From positions 1-64,000 of the forward strand of contig SVJU01000001.1 of assembly GCA_015068825.1 (NCBI GenBank): 64,000 nt of DNA, written 5' to 3'. Source of the DNA: Oscillospiraceae bacterium. GTDB taxonomy: Bacteria > Bacillota > Clostridia > UMGS1810. Made by a program: the position numbers and the translations under genes. Shown in pieces: positions 36,063 to 46,047 of the stretch; positions within the stretch are counted from its first letter, which is position 1, and each line of letters starts with the position of its first letter. Below the pieces are notes generated by a model. The model ran no database searches. It was not told the DNA's origin and worked only from the letters and a program-made list of their open reading frames with translations.

Positions 36063-36791
36063 ATGATATGCGCAGCATATTCTGATGTCGGAAAAAAACG
36101 CTTGGAAAATGAAGACAGCTTTTTTGTATCTGATTTTTCAGATAAATCAGGCTTTATTATTGTTGCTGACGGTATGGGCGGTCACAACGGCGGTAAGACT
36201 GCAAGCAAAATGGCGGTTGATACAATAAAAGAATGTTTTTCACACAACATAATCCTTGAAAATCAAAAGGATATAAGAAAGGTACTTAAAGATAGTATAG
36301 AACTTGCAAACAAAAAGATTTTTGAATCTTCTTTATGCGACGAAAAACTTTTTGGTATGGGAACAACCATTGTTTTGTGTTATATTAAAGAAAACAATCT
36401 TTACATTGCAAATGTTGGTGACAGCCGACTTTATCACATTAAAAAAGATGTAATCAACCAGGTTACAAAAGATCATTCTCTTGTGCAGGAACTTGTTGAT
36501 AAGGGTGAAATAAGCGAAGAAGAGGCAGAAAATCATCCTAACAAAAATCTGATTACAAGAGCAGTTGGGACTAATAAAGATGTAGAAATTGATTTTTATA
36601 AATTCTGTGCCGAAAAAGATGATATGGTAATAATTTGCACCGATGGTCTTTCAAATATGGTAAAAAAAGATGAAATAAAAAAGATAGCCTGTGAAAATGA
36701 GGATATTCATTCTTGTGTAAAAAAACTTGTTGATGAGGCAAATTTAATGGGCGGTCCTGATAATATTACAGTAGCGGCATTAAGATTTTGA
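36063..36791 (+). CDS. prpC: PP2C-type protein serine/threonine phosphatase
   Basis: Mn-dependent phosphatase of 242 residues, the partner of the PASTA kinase encoded next. PP2C motifs seen are RLENEDS, ADGMGGH (35-41), GDSRLY, TDGLSN and GGPDNIT. The pair reverses phosphorylation of cell-wall and translation targets in Bacillota. Confidence 0.95.
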   Translation: MICAAYSDVGKKRLENEDSFFVSDFSDKSGFIIVADGMGGHNGGKTASKMAVDTIKECFSHNIILENQKDIRKVLKDSIELANKKIFESSLCDEKLFGMGTTIVLCYIKENNLYIANVGDSRLYHIKKDVINQVTKDHSLVQELVDKGEISEEEAENHPNKNLITRAVGTNKDVEIDFYKFCAEKDDMVIICTDGLSNMVKKDEIKKIACENEDIHSCVKKLVDEANLMGGPDNITVAALRF

Positions 36792-36817
36792 TTTTAAGAT
36801 AAAGAGGTGTATAGAAT

Positions 36818-38830
36818 ATGATTGGCAGAATACTTGGTGGCAGATATGAAATATTAGAAGAAATAGGAAAAGGCGGTATGGCAATTGTTTATAAAGCGCG
36901 TTGCCGTCTTTTAAATAGAATAGTTGCAATTAAGGTTTTAAGAGATGACTTAACCGATAATGAAGAATTTGTAAAAAGATTTAATGTAGAGGCGCAGTCA
37001 GCAGCATCACTTGCACATCCAAACATTGTTTCGGTTTATGATGTCGGACACGAAAAAGGCATAAGATACATTGTTATGGAATATATCGAGGGTGTAACTT
37101 TAAAAGAATACATTGATAAGAAAGGTAAGCTTGAATGGAAGGAAGCTGTAAATATTTCTATTGAAATTTGTCATGGCCTTTCTGAAGCACATAAAAAACA
37201 TATTGTTCACCGTGATATTAAACCGCATAACATAATTGTTACCGAGTCGGGTGCTATTAAGGTTACAGATTTTGGTATTGCAAGAGCAACAACTACCGCA
37301 ACTGTAAGGGCAACTGATGATGTTTTAGGGTCTGTTCACTATTTTTCACCCGAAGCTGCAAGAGGCGGCTATGTGGACGAAAAATCAGACATTTATTCTC
37401 TTGGTATTGTAATGTACGAAATGCTTACAGGTAGGGTGCCGTTTACGGGTGATACTCCTGTTGCGGTAGCTATGAAACACATAGGCGAAAAAGCTGAATC
37501 TATATGCTTAATTGCAAACGATGTTCCAAAATGTGTTGAAGAAGTAACATTTAAAGCAATGGCAAAAGAAACACGAAACCGTTATCAGTCAGTAGAGGAA
37601 TTATCTGATGATTTATACGCACTTTTAAAAACTCCTGATATTACACCAAAGCCGGAGTTTAACCATAATGATGATAATGATGCTACAAAGAAAATTGCAC
37701 CCGTAAGAGAGGTTGTAATTGATATAAAAGATGACGGAAGTGCTCATATAAAAGAAGAAAATGACGAGCCTTTGAAAGATACTCCCCGAGAGGTTAGCAG
37801 AAAGGTTATTAAAACCGATAAGGAAGACGATTCGGGCGATAAAAAAGCAATTTTCTTTGCTATGATAACCTCTATTTTAATTGTAGGAATATTAACTGTT
37901 GCATTTGGGTTTATGTTTTTTGGGTCTACCTCATCAAAAAATTTAAAAGTGCCTGATGTTGTGGGATTAACTCTTGAAAAAGCTCGTGAAATTGCTGAAG
38001 GATTAGATGCAGAAATCGAAATTTTAGAATATCAGAAAAGCGACAAAGAAGACGGAATAATACTTGAACAATCTCCAAAAGCAGAAGTTACCGTTGCATC
38101 GCTTGACAGAATCAAAGTAGTAATAAGCGGAAGCGAAAAAGGCGAGCTTATAAAAATAGACGATTATACTGAAAGAGAATTTTCGGTTGTTGAAAGTGAA
38201 ATTAAAAAACTTGGTTTAAAAGTTAAAAAAGTAGAAGAAGACAGTGACGAAACAGAAGTTGATTTTGTTATAAGACAAACACCTGATGCCGGTGATGAAC
38301 TTGAAAAAGGCAGTACAGTAACACTTTATGTAAGCACTGGTGCTGCAGAAGAAATTTCTGTACCTTCACTTGTGGGATTAACCGAAGAAGAAGCACGAAA
38401 AGCACTTTCTGACGCAAAGCTTGAAATAGGTTCTGTAACAAGGAAAGAGTCAAACAAAAAAGAGGGTATTGTAATTTCTCAGTCTGAAAGCGGTATGGTT
38501 AAAGAGGGCATGGCAATCAGCTTTGTAGTAAGCAAAGGTCAGCAAACCCAGAATCCATCAAATCAAACTTCGGGTGCAAATAATGATTCGCCAACTTCGA
38601 CAACAGGCAATACTCAGGCAAAAACAAAAACACTTACAATAGATTTATCAAGTTACACCACACCTGTTGAAATTAAAATTGTATCAGGTGGAAAAACTGT
38701 TACAACCACAACTGTTGATCCTACTAAAAATTCAGAATATTCTGCATCTTTAACAGGAACGGGTACAAAAACCTTTGAAGTTCATATAAATGGAGTTAAA
38801 GCTGTTACCAAAACAGTAACATTTGAATAA
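36818..38830 (+). CDS. prkC: PASTA-domain Ser/Thr protein kinase (PrkC/Stk1)
   Basis: Membrane eukaryotic-type kinase of 670 residues that senses muropeptides or lipid II. The kinase domain (about 10-270) has GKGGMA, Lys39 in VAIK, catalytic HRDIKPHN (Asp133) and a DFG motif. An acidic juxtamembrane linker and one helix (about 343-368) follow, then three PASTA repeats and a Ser/Thr/Asn-rich linker. A small extra C-terminal beta-type domain of about 65 residues lies after the PASTA repeats. That last domain is not part of standard PrkC and may bind another envelope ligand. Confidence 0.96.
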   Translation: MIGRILGGRYEILEEIGKGGMAIVYKARCRLLNRIVAIKVLRDDLTDNEEFVKRFNVEAQSAASLAHPNIVSVYDVGHEKGIRYIVMEYIEGVTLKEYIDKKGKLEWKEAVNISIEICHGLSEAHKKHIVHRDIKPHNIIVTESGAIKVTDFGIARATTTATVRATDDVLGSVHYFSPEAARGGYVDEKSDIYSLGIVMYEMLTGRVPFTGDTPVAVAMKHIGEKAESICLIANDVPKCVEEVTFKAMAKETRNRYQSVEELSDDLYALLKTPDITPKPEFNHNDDNDATKKIAPVREVVIDIKDDGSAHIKEENDEPLKDTPREVSRKVIKTDKEDDSGDKKAIFFAMITSILIVGILTVAFGFMFFGSTSSKNLKVPDVVGLTLEKAREIAEGLDAEIEILEYQKSDKEDGIILEQSPKAEVTVASLDRIKVVISGSEKGELIKIDDYTEREFSVVESEIKKLGLKVKKVEEDSDETEVDFVIRQTPDAGDELEKGSTVTLYVSTGAAEEISVPSLVGLTEEEARKALSDAKLEIGSVTRKESNKKEGIVISQSESGMVKEGMAISFVVSKGQQTQNPSNQTSGANNDSPTSTTGNTQAKTKTLTIDLSSYTTPVEIKIVSGGKTVTTTTVDPTKNSEYSASLTGTGTKTFEVHINGVKAVTKTVTFE

Positions 38831-38852
38831 AATTTAAGGAAGGTATTTTATT

Positions 38853-39728
38853 TTGATAGAAAGCGGCACAATTTTAAAAGGCATAGGCGGTTTTTACTAT
38901 GTTAAAACAAGTAAAGGCATTATTGAATGCAGAGCAAGGGGAAAGTTCAGAAATGAAGCAAAAACTCCTACTGTTGGTGACTTTGTTGAAATAGAAATTG
39001 ATAATGATAACTTAGGTTATGTAAAGAACATAAAGAAAAGAAAAAACTTTTTTGTTCGCCCGCCAATATCAAATATTGATACCCTTATAATTGTTGCAGC
39101 ACTAAAAAATCCCGAGCCTGATTTTGTTTTTATTGATAAAATGCTCCTTATTGCAAAAAAGAACAATGTTGATGTTATTTTGTGCATTAACAAAACAGAC
39201 CTTGATGATGACAATGAGCTTGAAAGAATTAAAGAGATATACAAAAATTCTAATATAAAGCTTATTGCGGTAAGCACCTATGAAAACGAAGGAATTGATA
39301 CCCTTAAAAAATGCATAAATCAAAAGGTTACAGCATTTGCAGGCTTTTCGGGTGTGGGAAAATCGAGTATTTTAAAAATGCTTACAGGGCTTGATTTGGA
39401 AACAGGCGATATAAGTAAAAAGCTAAGCCGTGGAAAGCATACAACACGCCATGTTGAGCTTTTAGAATATGAAGAAGGCTCTTATCTTGCCGATACTCCA
39501 GGTTTTAGTATGCTTGATATTCCGGATATTCCATCAAATGAGCTTTACCTTCATTATGATGAATTTTTACCTTTTGCTGATGATTGCAAATTCTCTGACT
39601 GCTCTCATATTAATGAAAATAAATGCGCCGTTAAAGATGCGGTAGAGAATAACGAAATTTCAAAAAGCCGTTACGAAAGCTATAAGCTTTTTTATAAAAT
39701 GTTAAAAGAAAAAGAAAACACATATTAA
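38853..39728 (+). CDS. rsgA: Ribosome small-subunit GTPase RsgA
   Basis: Circularly permuted GTPase of 291 residues for late 30S maturation. An N-terminal OB fold is followed by G4 NKTD (about 112) before G1 GFSGVGKS (164-171) and DTPG. A Cys/His zinc finger closes the protein (DDCKFSDCSH...C). The start is TTG, about 9 nt after AAGGAAGG. rsgA-rpe-thiN after prkC is the usual order. Confidence 0.96.
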   Translation: MIESGTILKGIGGFYYVKTSKGIIECRARGKFRNEAKTPTVGDFVEIEIDNDNLGYVKNIKKRKNFFVRPPISNIDTLIIVAALKNPEPDFVFIDKMLLIAKKNNVDVILCINKTDLDDDNELERIKEIYKNSNIKLIAVSTYENEGIDTLKKCINQKVTAFAGFSGVGKSSILKMLTGLDLETGDISKKLSRGKHTTRHVELLEYEEGSYLADTPGFSMLDIPDIPSNELYLHYDEFLPFADDCKFSDCSHINENKCAVKDAVENNEISKSRYESYKLFYKMLKEKENTY

Positions 39729-39743
39729 GGAGAGAATTTTTTA

Positions 39744-40373
39744 ATGATAAAACTTTCACCATCAATTCTTGCAGCCAACTTTTCGTCTCTTGGAGATGAA
39801 ATAGCAAAAATAAAAGATGCAGATTATGTGCATATAGATGTTATGGACGGCCATTTTGTGCCAAACATCACATTTGGCCCGGGTGTTGTAAAGTGTATAA
39901 GAAAAACAACCGAGCTTGTTTTTGATGTGCATCTTATGATAGAAAATGCTGAAAAATATGTAGACGATTTTTTAAATGCAGGTGCAGATATTATAACCGT
40001 TCATTACGAAAGTAATATGGATTATGAATACATAAAAAATAAGGTTAAAGAAAAAGGCAAAAAATTAGGACTTTCTATAAAACCAAAAACAGATGTATCG
40101 GTTTTAAAAGATTATCTTTCGGATTTGGATATGGTGCTTATAATGAGTGTTGAACCAGGTTTTGGCGGTCAGAAGTTTATGGAAGAAAGTCTTGAAAAAA
40201 TAAAAATGGTAAGGCAAATGGATAAGAATATCGACATTGAGGTTGACGGCGGAATTGGCCTTGATAATGTTAAAAAGGTAGTTGATGCAGGTGCAAATGT
40301 AATTGTTGCAGGATCTGCTGTTTTTGGGGCTAAGGATGTATCAAAAACCGTTTTGGAATTTAAAAAGTTTTAG
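39744..40373 (+). CDS. rpe: Ribulose-phosphate 3-epimerase
   Basis: TIM-barrel metalloenzyme of 209 residues interconverting ribulose-5-P and xylulose-5-P. Ligands are in HIDVMDGHFVPN (His30, Asp32), DVHLMI (His63) and EVDGGI (catalytic Asp). Ten nt separate it from thiN. Confidence 0.97.
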   Translation: MIKLSPSILAANFSSLGDEIAKIKDADYVHIDVMDGHFVPNITFGPGVVKCIRKTTELVFDVHLMIENAEKYVDDFLNAGADIITVHYESNMDYEYIKNKVKEKGKKLGLSIKPKTDVSVLKDYLSDLDMVLIMSVEPGFGGQKFMEESLEKIKMVRQMDKNIDIEVDGGIGLDNVKKVVDAGANVIVAGSAVFGAKDVSKTVLEFKKF

Positions 40374-40382
40374 GAGATAAAA

Positions 40383-41018
40383 ATGGAAGCTGTTATAGTA
40401 TCGGGCGGCGAAATAAAAGATTATTCGTTTTATAAAGATATTTTAAAAGATAAATATATAATTTGTGCCGACGGTGGAATACATCATCTTAAAATGCTTG
40501 GCATAACGCCTGATTTGTTTTTGGGAGATTTTGACTCCTGCGATTATTCTCAAATTGAAAAATCGGGAATTATAGATGGTGCAGAAATTGAAAAATATAA
40601 AATCGAAAAAGATGCAACCGATACACATATTGCAGTAGATACCGCCATCAAAAAAGGCTTTGATACAATAACAATTATTGGAGCTCTTGGTGGAAGGTAT
40701 GACCACGCTCTTGCAAATATTTTTCTTTTAAAATATATGCTCGAAAAAGGAGTTTTGGGAAAAATAGTAAACGAGAAAAACGAAATTTTTATAACCGATA
40801 AGCCTCTTGATATTATGCCAAGAGATGGCAAAAAGCTTTCACTTATTCCACTTTGTAATAATGTTTTGGGTATAACACTTAAAAATTTAAAGTATCCTCT
40901 TTATGATTTTGATTTAAAAATGGGTGATACAATAGGAATAAGTAATGAATTTACCGATAAAAAGGCGAGTATTACCTTCAAAGAAGGAATTTTGCTTGTT
41001 GTAATATCAAATGATTAA
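40383..41018 (+). CDS. thiN: Thiamine pyrophosphokinase
   Basis: Converts thiamine and ATP to thiamine diphosphate; 211 residues. Motifs are CADGGIHHL, the metal/ATP site FLGDFDSC, DATDTHIA and GALGGRYDH. It is the last gene of the long operon and is followed by a strong terminator. No TPP riboswitch is seen. Confidence 0.94.
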   Translation: MEAVIVSGGEIKDYSFYKDILKDKYIICADGGIHHLKMLGITPDLFLGDFDSCDYSQIEKSGIIDGAEIEKYKIEKDATDTHIAVDTAIKKGFDTITIIGALGGRYDHALANIFLLKYMLEKGVLGKIVNEKNEIFITDKPLDIMPRDGKKLSLIPLCNNVLGITLKNLKYPLYDFDLKMGDTIGISNEFTDKKASITFKEGILLVVISND

Positions 41019-41043
41019 AAGCGTGTGAAAACACGCTTTTTTT
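41019..41043 (+). terminator. Intrinsic terminator after thiN
   Basis: Nine-bp stem AAAGCGTGT/ACACGCTTT with a GAAA tetraloop and a T-run, directly after the thiN stop. It closes the yicC-to-thiN transcription unit. Confidence 0.9.
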
Positions 41044-41149
41044 GTTTGTTTCGGATATAAAAAAGCTTCTTTGAAAATATATCCAAAAAAATTAGCAATC
41101 TATATGTATAAATTGTTAAAAAATAACCCAGAATTTTTCCGGATTGCTC

Positions 41150-41178
41150 TTGACAAATAAAATAAATAGTGGTATTTT
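41150..41178 (+). promoter_or_regulatory. Predicted promoter of hrcA-grpE-dnaK-dnaJ
   Basis: Perfect TTGACA (41150-41155), 17-nt spacer, then a weaker TATTTT (41173-41178). The CIRCE element follows at the expected transcription start. Confidence 0.7.
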
Positions 41179-41185
41179 ATATTTA

Positions 41186-41212
41186 TTAGCACTAAGAAGG
41201 CAAGAGTGCTAA
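41186..41212 (+). promoter_or_regulatory. CIRCE operator (HrcA binding site)
   Basis: Inverted repeat TTAGCACTA-N9-GAGTGCTAA. It matches the canonical 9-9-9 CIRCE except for the last base of the left arm (A instead of C). It sits just downstream of the -10 box and before hrcA, so HrcA should block initiation and release on heat stress. Confidence 0.95.
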
Positions 41213-41245
41213 AAATTAAAATAAAAGGTGGGTGGGTATTTTATT

Positions 41246-42277
41246 ATGGAACTTAACGACAGAAAAAGACAGATTTTAAGAGCCATTGTAGACGATTATA
41301 TCCGCACCGCAGAGCCTGTTGGTTCTTCTTATATTTTAAATAAGCATAATCTTGGAATAAGCTCAGCAACAATACGAAATGAAATGGCGTATCTTGAAGA
41401 AATGGGTTATCTTGACAAACCGCACACCTCGGCTGGCAGAGTTCCATCGTCATTAGGATACAGAGCATATGTAGATGAGCTTATGCAGCGCTATACTCTT
41501 ACTGTTGCTGAAATAGAAAAAATGCGTTCATCGCTTAAAAAAAGCTATCTTGAGCTTGGTAATATTTTAAAAGATATTTCAAATACCGTAGCACATCTTA
41601 CAAATTATACAACACTTGTTTCAACACCCTATGTTGTAACAAATAAAATAAAAAGTATCCGTCTTGTCCCGCTTGACGAAAAAAGCTTTGTTATGATTGT
41701 TGTAAACAGTGGCGGTATTGTAAAAAATACAACTATAAACCTAAAATCACCTGTGGAACTTTCGGTTCTTGAAAGACTTGGAAATTATTTAAATCATACT
41801 TTTTGCGAAAAAGAAATTACATTAATCAATCAAGAATTTTTAGAGGAACAAAAAAGTATGACTCCTTTGTCTGATGAAATTATAACTCCTGTTTTTTCGT
41901 TTTTGTCAGATGTTATAAAATCACTTGTTGGATTTGAAGTATCAGCAATAGGCGGTTCAAATATTTTAAATTATCCTGAATTTAAAAATATCAACAGAAC
42001 AAAAGAGTTTTTTGATTTTATAGAAAATATAGATAAAGATTTCATAAGAGATATTTTAAAGGATGACAAAATAAATATTCTTATAGGCGATGAAAATCCT
42101 TACCTTAAAGAATTGGGACTTAGTATGGTAGTTTCAAACTATAAAATAAGTGATGGTATGATGGGTGGAATTGCAATTATCGGTCCTACAAGAATGGATT
42201 ATTCAAAGGTTGTTGCAACGCTTGATTACCTTAAAAACAATTTAAATAAGTATCTTACAAAAGGAGATGACATTTAA
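41246..42277 (+). CDS. hrcA: Heat-inducible transcription repressor HrcA
   Basis: Represses class I heat-shock genes through CIRCE. It has 343 residues. The N-terminal winged helix (LNDRKRQILRAIV...GISSATIRNEMAYLE) is clear, and the C-terminal half has the dimerisation/inserted domain. ATG 41246 follows a G-rich site by about 9 nt. The first gene of its own regulated operon, giving autoregulation. Confidence 0.97.
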   Translation: MELNDRKRQILRAIVDDYIRTAEPVGSSYILNKHNLGISSATIRNEMAYLEEMGYLDKPHTSAGRVPSSLGYRAYVDELMQRYTLTVAEIEKMRSSLKKSYLELGNILKDISNTVAHLTNYTTLVSTPYVVTNKIKSIRLVPLDEKSFVMIVVNSGGIVKNTTINLKSPVELSVLERLGNYLNHTFCEKEITLINQEFLEEQKSMTPLSDEIITPVFSFLSDVIKSLVGFEVSAIGGSNILNYPEFKNINRTKEFFDFIENIDKDFIRDILKDDKINILIGDENPYLKELGLSMVVSNYKISDGMMGGIAIIGPTRMDYSKVVATLDYLKNNLNKYLTKGDDI

Positions 42278-42279
42278 AA

Positions 42280-42813
42280 ATGGCTAAAGAAAAAAAAGAA
42301 AAGAATTTAGATACAGAAGAAATTAAAGAAGAAAATTTGGAAGAAGTTAAAGAAGAAGTAAAGGAAGAAAAGTCTGAACTTGACATATTAAAAGAAGAAA
42401 AAAATGAATTAAACGACAGATATTTAAGACTTTTAGCTGAATACGATAATTTTAAAAAGCGTACTTTAAGAGAAAAAGAAGCAATTTATGTTGATAGTGC
42501 ATTAGATACAATTTCGCTTCTTTTGCCTGTTATAGACAATCTTCAAAGAGCACTTGACAGCTTTACCGATAAGGAAAACGATTTTTACAAAGGCTTTGAA
42601 ATGGTTTATAAGCAGACGCAGGAAATCTTTACAAAAATGGGTGTTTCTGAAATAAAGGCACTTGGTGAAGAATTTGATCCTGAACTTCACAATGCGGTTA
42701 TGCATATTGAAGATGAAAATGTAACCGAAAATACCATTGTTGAGGAATTCCAGAAAGGTTATATGTATAAAGAAAAAGTTATAAGATACAGTATGGTTAA
42801 GGTAGCAAATTAA
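42280..42813 (+). CDS. grpE: Nucleotide exchange factor GrpE
   Basis: DnaK nucleotide exchange factor of 177 residues. An acidic, Lys/Glu-rich N-terminal tail and long coiled coil (about 5-85) precede the beta-wing head with the conserved GVSEIKALGEEFDPELHNAV segment. It lies 2 nt after hrcA. Confidence 0.96.
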   Translation: MAKEKKEKNLDTEEIKEENLEEVKEEVKEEKSELDILKEEKNELNDRYLRLLAEYDNFKKRTLREKEAIYVDSALDTISLLLPVIDNLQRALDSFTDKENDFYKGFEMVYKQTQEIFTKMGVSEIKALGEEFDPELHNAVMHIEDENVTENTIVEEFQKGYMYKEKVIRYSMVKVAN

Positions 42814-42857
42814 TTAACATAAATTTATTTTGTAAATAATGAAAGGATGAATATATT

Positions 42858-44699
42858 ATGGCAAAAATTATTGGTATTGACTTAGGTACAACAAACTCTT
42901 GTGTTGCTGTTATGGAAGGCGGCGAAAGCGTTGTTATTCCTAATCCTGAAGGTGCAAGAACAACTCCTTCAGTTGTAGCATTTACAAAAACAGGCGAAAG
43001 ACTTGTAGGTCAGGTTGCTAAAAGACAGGCAATCACAAACCCAGACAACACTGTAAGCTCTATTAAAAGAGAAATGGGTACAGATTTTAAAGTTTCTATT
43101 GAAGATAAAAACTATACTCCGCAGGAAATTTCTGCAATGATTCTTCAAAAACTTAAAGCTGATGCAGAAAGCTATCTTGGCGAAACTGTAACTCAGGCTG
43201 TTATCACTGTTCCTGCATATTTCTCTGATGCACAGCGTCAGGCTACAAAAGATGCAGGTAAAATTGCAGGACTTGAAGTTTTAAGAATTATAAACGAACC
43301 TACTGCTGCTGCACTTGCTTATGGTATGGACAAAGACAACGAGCAGAAAATTATGGTTTATGACCTTGGTGGTGGTACATTCGACGTATCTATCTTAGAG
43401 ATTGGCGACGGTGTATTTGAAGTTTTGGCTACAAGCGGTAACAACCGTCTTGGTGGTGACGACTTTGACCAGAGAATTATGGATTATTTAGCAGATGAAT
43501 TCAAAAAAGAAAACGGTATTGATTTAAAAGCAGACAAAATGGCTCTTCAAAGATTAAAAGAAGCTGCTGAAAAAGCTAAAATTGAATTATCTGGTGTTAC
43601 AAGCTCAAATGTAAATCTTCCGTTTATTTCTGCTGATGCAACAGGTCCTAAACATCTTGATATCACACTTACAAGAAGCAAATTCGACGAGCTTACTGCT
43701 GATCTTGTTGAAAAAACAATGGAACCTACAAGAAGAGCTTTATCTGATGCAGGTCTAAGTCCATCTGATATTCACAAAGTTCTTTTAGTTGGTGGTTCTT
43801 CTCGTATTCCTGCTGTCCAGGAAGCTGTTAAAAGACTTATCGGCACAGAGCCTCACAAAGGCATCAACCCAGACGAATGTGTTGCTATGGGTGCTGCTAT
43901 TCAGGCTGGTGTACTTGCTGGTGAAGTAAAAGACTTACTACTTCTTGATGTAACTCCGCTTTCATTAGGTATTGAAACAATGGGCGGCGTATTTACAAAA
44001 ATCATTGAAAGAAATACAACAATTCCTAAAAAGCACAGCCAGATTTTCTCAACTGCTGCAGACAATCAGACAAGTGTTGATATCCATGTTCTTCAGGGTG
44101 AGAGAGAAATGGCTCAGTATAACAAAACACTTGGAAGATTCTCATTATCTGGTATTGCTCCTGCTCCAAGAGGTGTGCCACAGATTGAAGTAACATTCGA
44201 TATTGACGCAAACGGTATCGTTCATGTTAGTGCAAAGGATATGGCAACAGGTAACGAACAGAATATTACAATTACAGCAAGCACAAATCTTTCGGAAGAA
44301 GATATTGAAAAAGCTGTTAAAGAAGCAGAAAAATTTGCTGCAGAAGATAAGAAAAACAAAGAAGCTGTTGAGGTTAGAAACAACGCAGATACACTTGTTT
44401 ATCAGTGTCAGAAAGCACTTACAGATTTAGGTGATAAAATTGACGAAGCAGATAAAACAGAAATCAACGCAAAAATTGATGATGTTAAAAAAGCTTTGGA
44501 AGGTACAGACACAGAAGCTATAAAATCAGCAACAGAAGCGCTTCAGAATAAATTCTATGAGGTTTCTCAAAAAGTTTATCAGCAAAATCCACAGGGTGCA
44601 CAGGGCTTTGACCCAAATGCTCAAGCAGGCGGTGCAAATAATGGTGGTGCTTACGAAGGCGACTACACAGTTGTTGACGATGACGACAAAAAAGAATAA
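42858..44699 (+). CDS. dnaK: Chaperone DnaK (Hsp70)
   Basis: ATP-dependent chaperone of 613 residues. The ASKHA ATPase domain has [12 protein letters not shown] (5-16), [10 protein letters not shown] and GGSSRIP. The substrate domain has the [10 protein letters not shown] linker region. A Gln/Gly/Asn-rich tail ends in an acidic DDDDKKE. It lacks the insertion of Gram-negative DnaK in the ATPase domain, as expected for Bacillota. Codon use is noticeably optimised, as for highly expressed genes. Confidence 0.99.
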   Translation: MAKIIGIDLGTTNSCVAVMEGGESVVIPNPEGARTTPSVVAFTKTGERLVGQVAKRQAITNPDNTVSSIKREMGTDFKVSIEDKNYTPQEISAMILQKLKADAESYLGETVTQAVITVPAYFSDAQRQATKDAGKIAGLEVLRIINEPTAAALAYGMDKDNEQKIMVYDLGGGTFDVSILEIGDGVFEVLATSGNNRLGGDDFDQRIMDYLADEFKKENGIDLKADKMALQRLKEAAEKAKIELSGVTSSNVNLPFISADATGPKHLDITLTRSKFDELTADLVEKTMEPTRRALSDAGLSPSDIHKVLLVGGSSRIPAVQEAVKRLIGTEPHKGINPDECVAMGAAIQAGVLAGEVKDLLLLDVTPLSLGIETMGGVFTKIIERNTTIPKKHSQIFSTAADNQTSVDIHVLQGEREMAQYNKTLGRFSLSGIAPAPRGVPQIEVTFDIDANGIVHVSAKDMATGNEQNITITASTNLSEEDIEKAVKEAEKFAAEDKKNKEAVEVRNNADTLVYQCQKALTDLGDKIDEADKTEINAKIDDVKKALEGTDTEAIKSATEALQNKFYEVSQKVYQQNPQGAQGFDPNAQAGGANNGGAYEGDYTVVDDDDKKE

Positions 44700-44714
44700 T
44701 TAATTTATTTAAAA

Positions 44715-44750
44715 AACTTATCCCCTCTAAAATGTTTAGAGGGGTAAGTT
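44715..44750 (+). other. Hairpin between dnaK and dnaJ without U-run
   Basis: A 16-bp stem (44715-44731 with 44735-44750, one bulged T) and a 3-nt loop. It is followed by TGGGTAAA and not a T-tract, so termination would be inefficient. It could protect the dnaK mRNA end or lower dnaJ output relative to dnaK. Confidence 0.6.
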
Positions 44751-44805
44751 TGGGTAAATGGCATTTTATTTTACATATAATACAAAGAAAGGCTTTGAAT
44801 TTTAT

Positions 44806-45939
44806 ATGGCAGAAAAAAGAGATTATTACGAAGTCCTTGGCGTTCAAAAAGGCGCAAGTGACGATGAAATAAAAAAAGCATACAGAAAAGTTGCCAAAAA
44901 ATATCATCCCGACTTAAATCCCGGAAATCAGGAGGCAGAGGCTAAGTTTAAAGAGGTAAACGAAGCTTACGAAATTCTTAGCGATTCTACCAAAAGACAG
45001 CAGTATGACCAGTTTGGTCATGCGGCTTTTGACCAGACGCAAGGCGGATACGGCGGTGGCTTTGGCGGATTTTCTGACTTTGGTGATTTTGGTGATATAT
45101 TCTCGTCATTCTTTGGCGGTGGTGCATCAAGAAGAAGAAATCCCAATGCACCAAGAAGAGGCTCTGATATAGAAGAAAGAATAATACTTAGCTTTGAAGA
45201 AGCTGCTTTTGGTGTTAAAAAGAAAATTAAAATTTACCGTGTTGAAGACTGCGATGAATGTGGCGGCACAGGTTCAAAAGACAGAAAGAAAAAAACTTGT
45301 CCTGTATGTAATGGTACAGGCGAAATAAGACGAGTTACAAATACAATGCTTGGTCAGATGGTTAATACATCGCCTTGTCATAATTGTTCGGGCACAGGTC
45401 AGGTTGTGGAAAATCCGTGTACCAAATGTCGTGGCAAAGGCAAGGTTAAAAAAGCATGTAATGTGGAGGTTAATATTCCGGCAGGCATTGATACAAACGA
45501 AACAGTATCTTTCAGAGGTCTTGGAAATCACGGATTTAACGGTGGACCCAAAGGTGACCTTCTTGTAACCGTTGTTGTAAAACGCCACGAAATCTTTGTG
45601 CGTAACGGCACAGAGGTTTTCTGTCAGGTGCCAATCACTTTTGTTCAGGCAACTTTAGGTGCCGAAATTGATATTCCGACTTTAAACGGAAAGGTTAAGC
45701 AGGAAATTCCCGAAGGCACACAAACAGGAACACGCTTTACAATAAAAGGAGCAGGTATTCCAAATGTAAGAACTGGAATAAAAGGAAATCAGGTTATTGA
45801 GGTTGTTGTGGAAGTTCCGCAAAGACTCACAAACGACCAGAAGGATGCACTTAAAAAATTTGGCGAGCTGACAAATGATACAAATCATAAACAGCAAAAA
45901 AGCTTTTTTGAAAAAATGAAAGACAATTTTAAAAAGTAA
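44806..45939 (+). CDS. dnaJ: Chaperone DnaJ (Hsp40)
   Basis: DnaK co-chaperone of 377 residues with full type I architecture. It has a J domain with HPD (34-36), a Gly/Phe-rich linker (about 75-105) and four CxxCxGxG zinc repeats ([32 protein letters not shown]). A C-terminal substrate-binding domain follows. ATG 44806 gives the standard [13 protein letters not shown] start; a longer in-frame reading begins at 44758. Confidence 0.98.
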   Translation: MAEKRDYYEVLGVQKGASDDEIKKAYRKVAKKYHPDLNPGNQEAEAKFKEVNEAYEILSDSTKRQQYDQFGHAAFDQTQGGYGGGFGGFSDFGDFGDIFSSFFGGGASRRRNPNAPRRGSDIEERIILSFEEAAFGVKKKIKIYRVEDCDECGGTGSKDRKKKTCPVCNGTGEIRRVTNTMLGQMVNTSPCHNCSGTGQVVENPCTKCRGKGKVKKACNVEVNIPAGIDTNETVSFRGLGNHGFNGGPKGDLLVTVVVKRHEIFVRNGTEVFCQVPITFVQATLGAEIDIPTLNGKVKQEIPEGTQTGTRFTIKGAGIPNVRTGIKGNQVIEVVVEVPQRLTNDQKDALKKFGELTNDTNHKQQKSFFEKMKDNFKK

Positions 45940-45943
45940 TTTT

Positions 45944-45975
45944 AAACAGGAGGAGTTTTACTTCTCCTGTTTGCT
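45944..45975 (+). terminator. Terminator of the heat-shock operon
   Basis: Twelve-bp stem (45944-45955 with 45961-45972, one G-U pair) and a 5-nt loop. The U-tract is short. It follows the dnaJ stop by 4 nt. Confidence 0.65.
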
Positions 45976-46021
45976 GATATTAAAAATAAAATTTTATCAC
46001 AAAATTATCACATTTTTGTTA

Positions 46022-46027
46022 TATAAT
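46022..46027 (+). promoter_or_regulatory. Candidate -10 box before the YbaK gene
   Basis: TATAAT 20 nt before the start of the deacylase gene; no good -35 at 16-18 nt, so support is weak. Confidence 0.35.
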
Positions 46028-46047
46028 TTTCTTCGGAGTGAAAAAAT

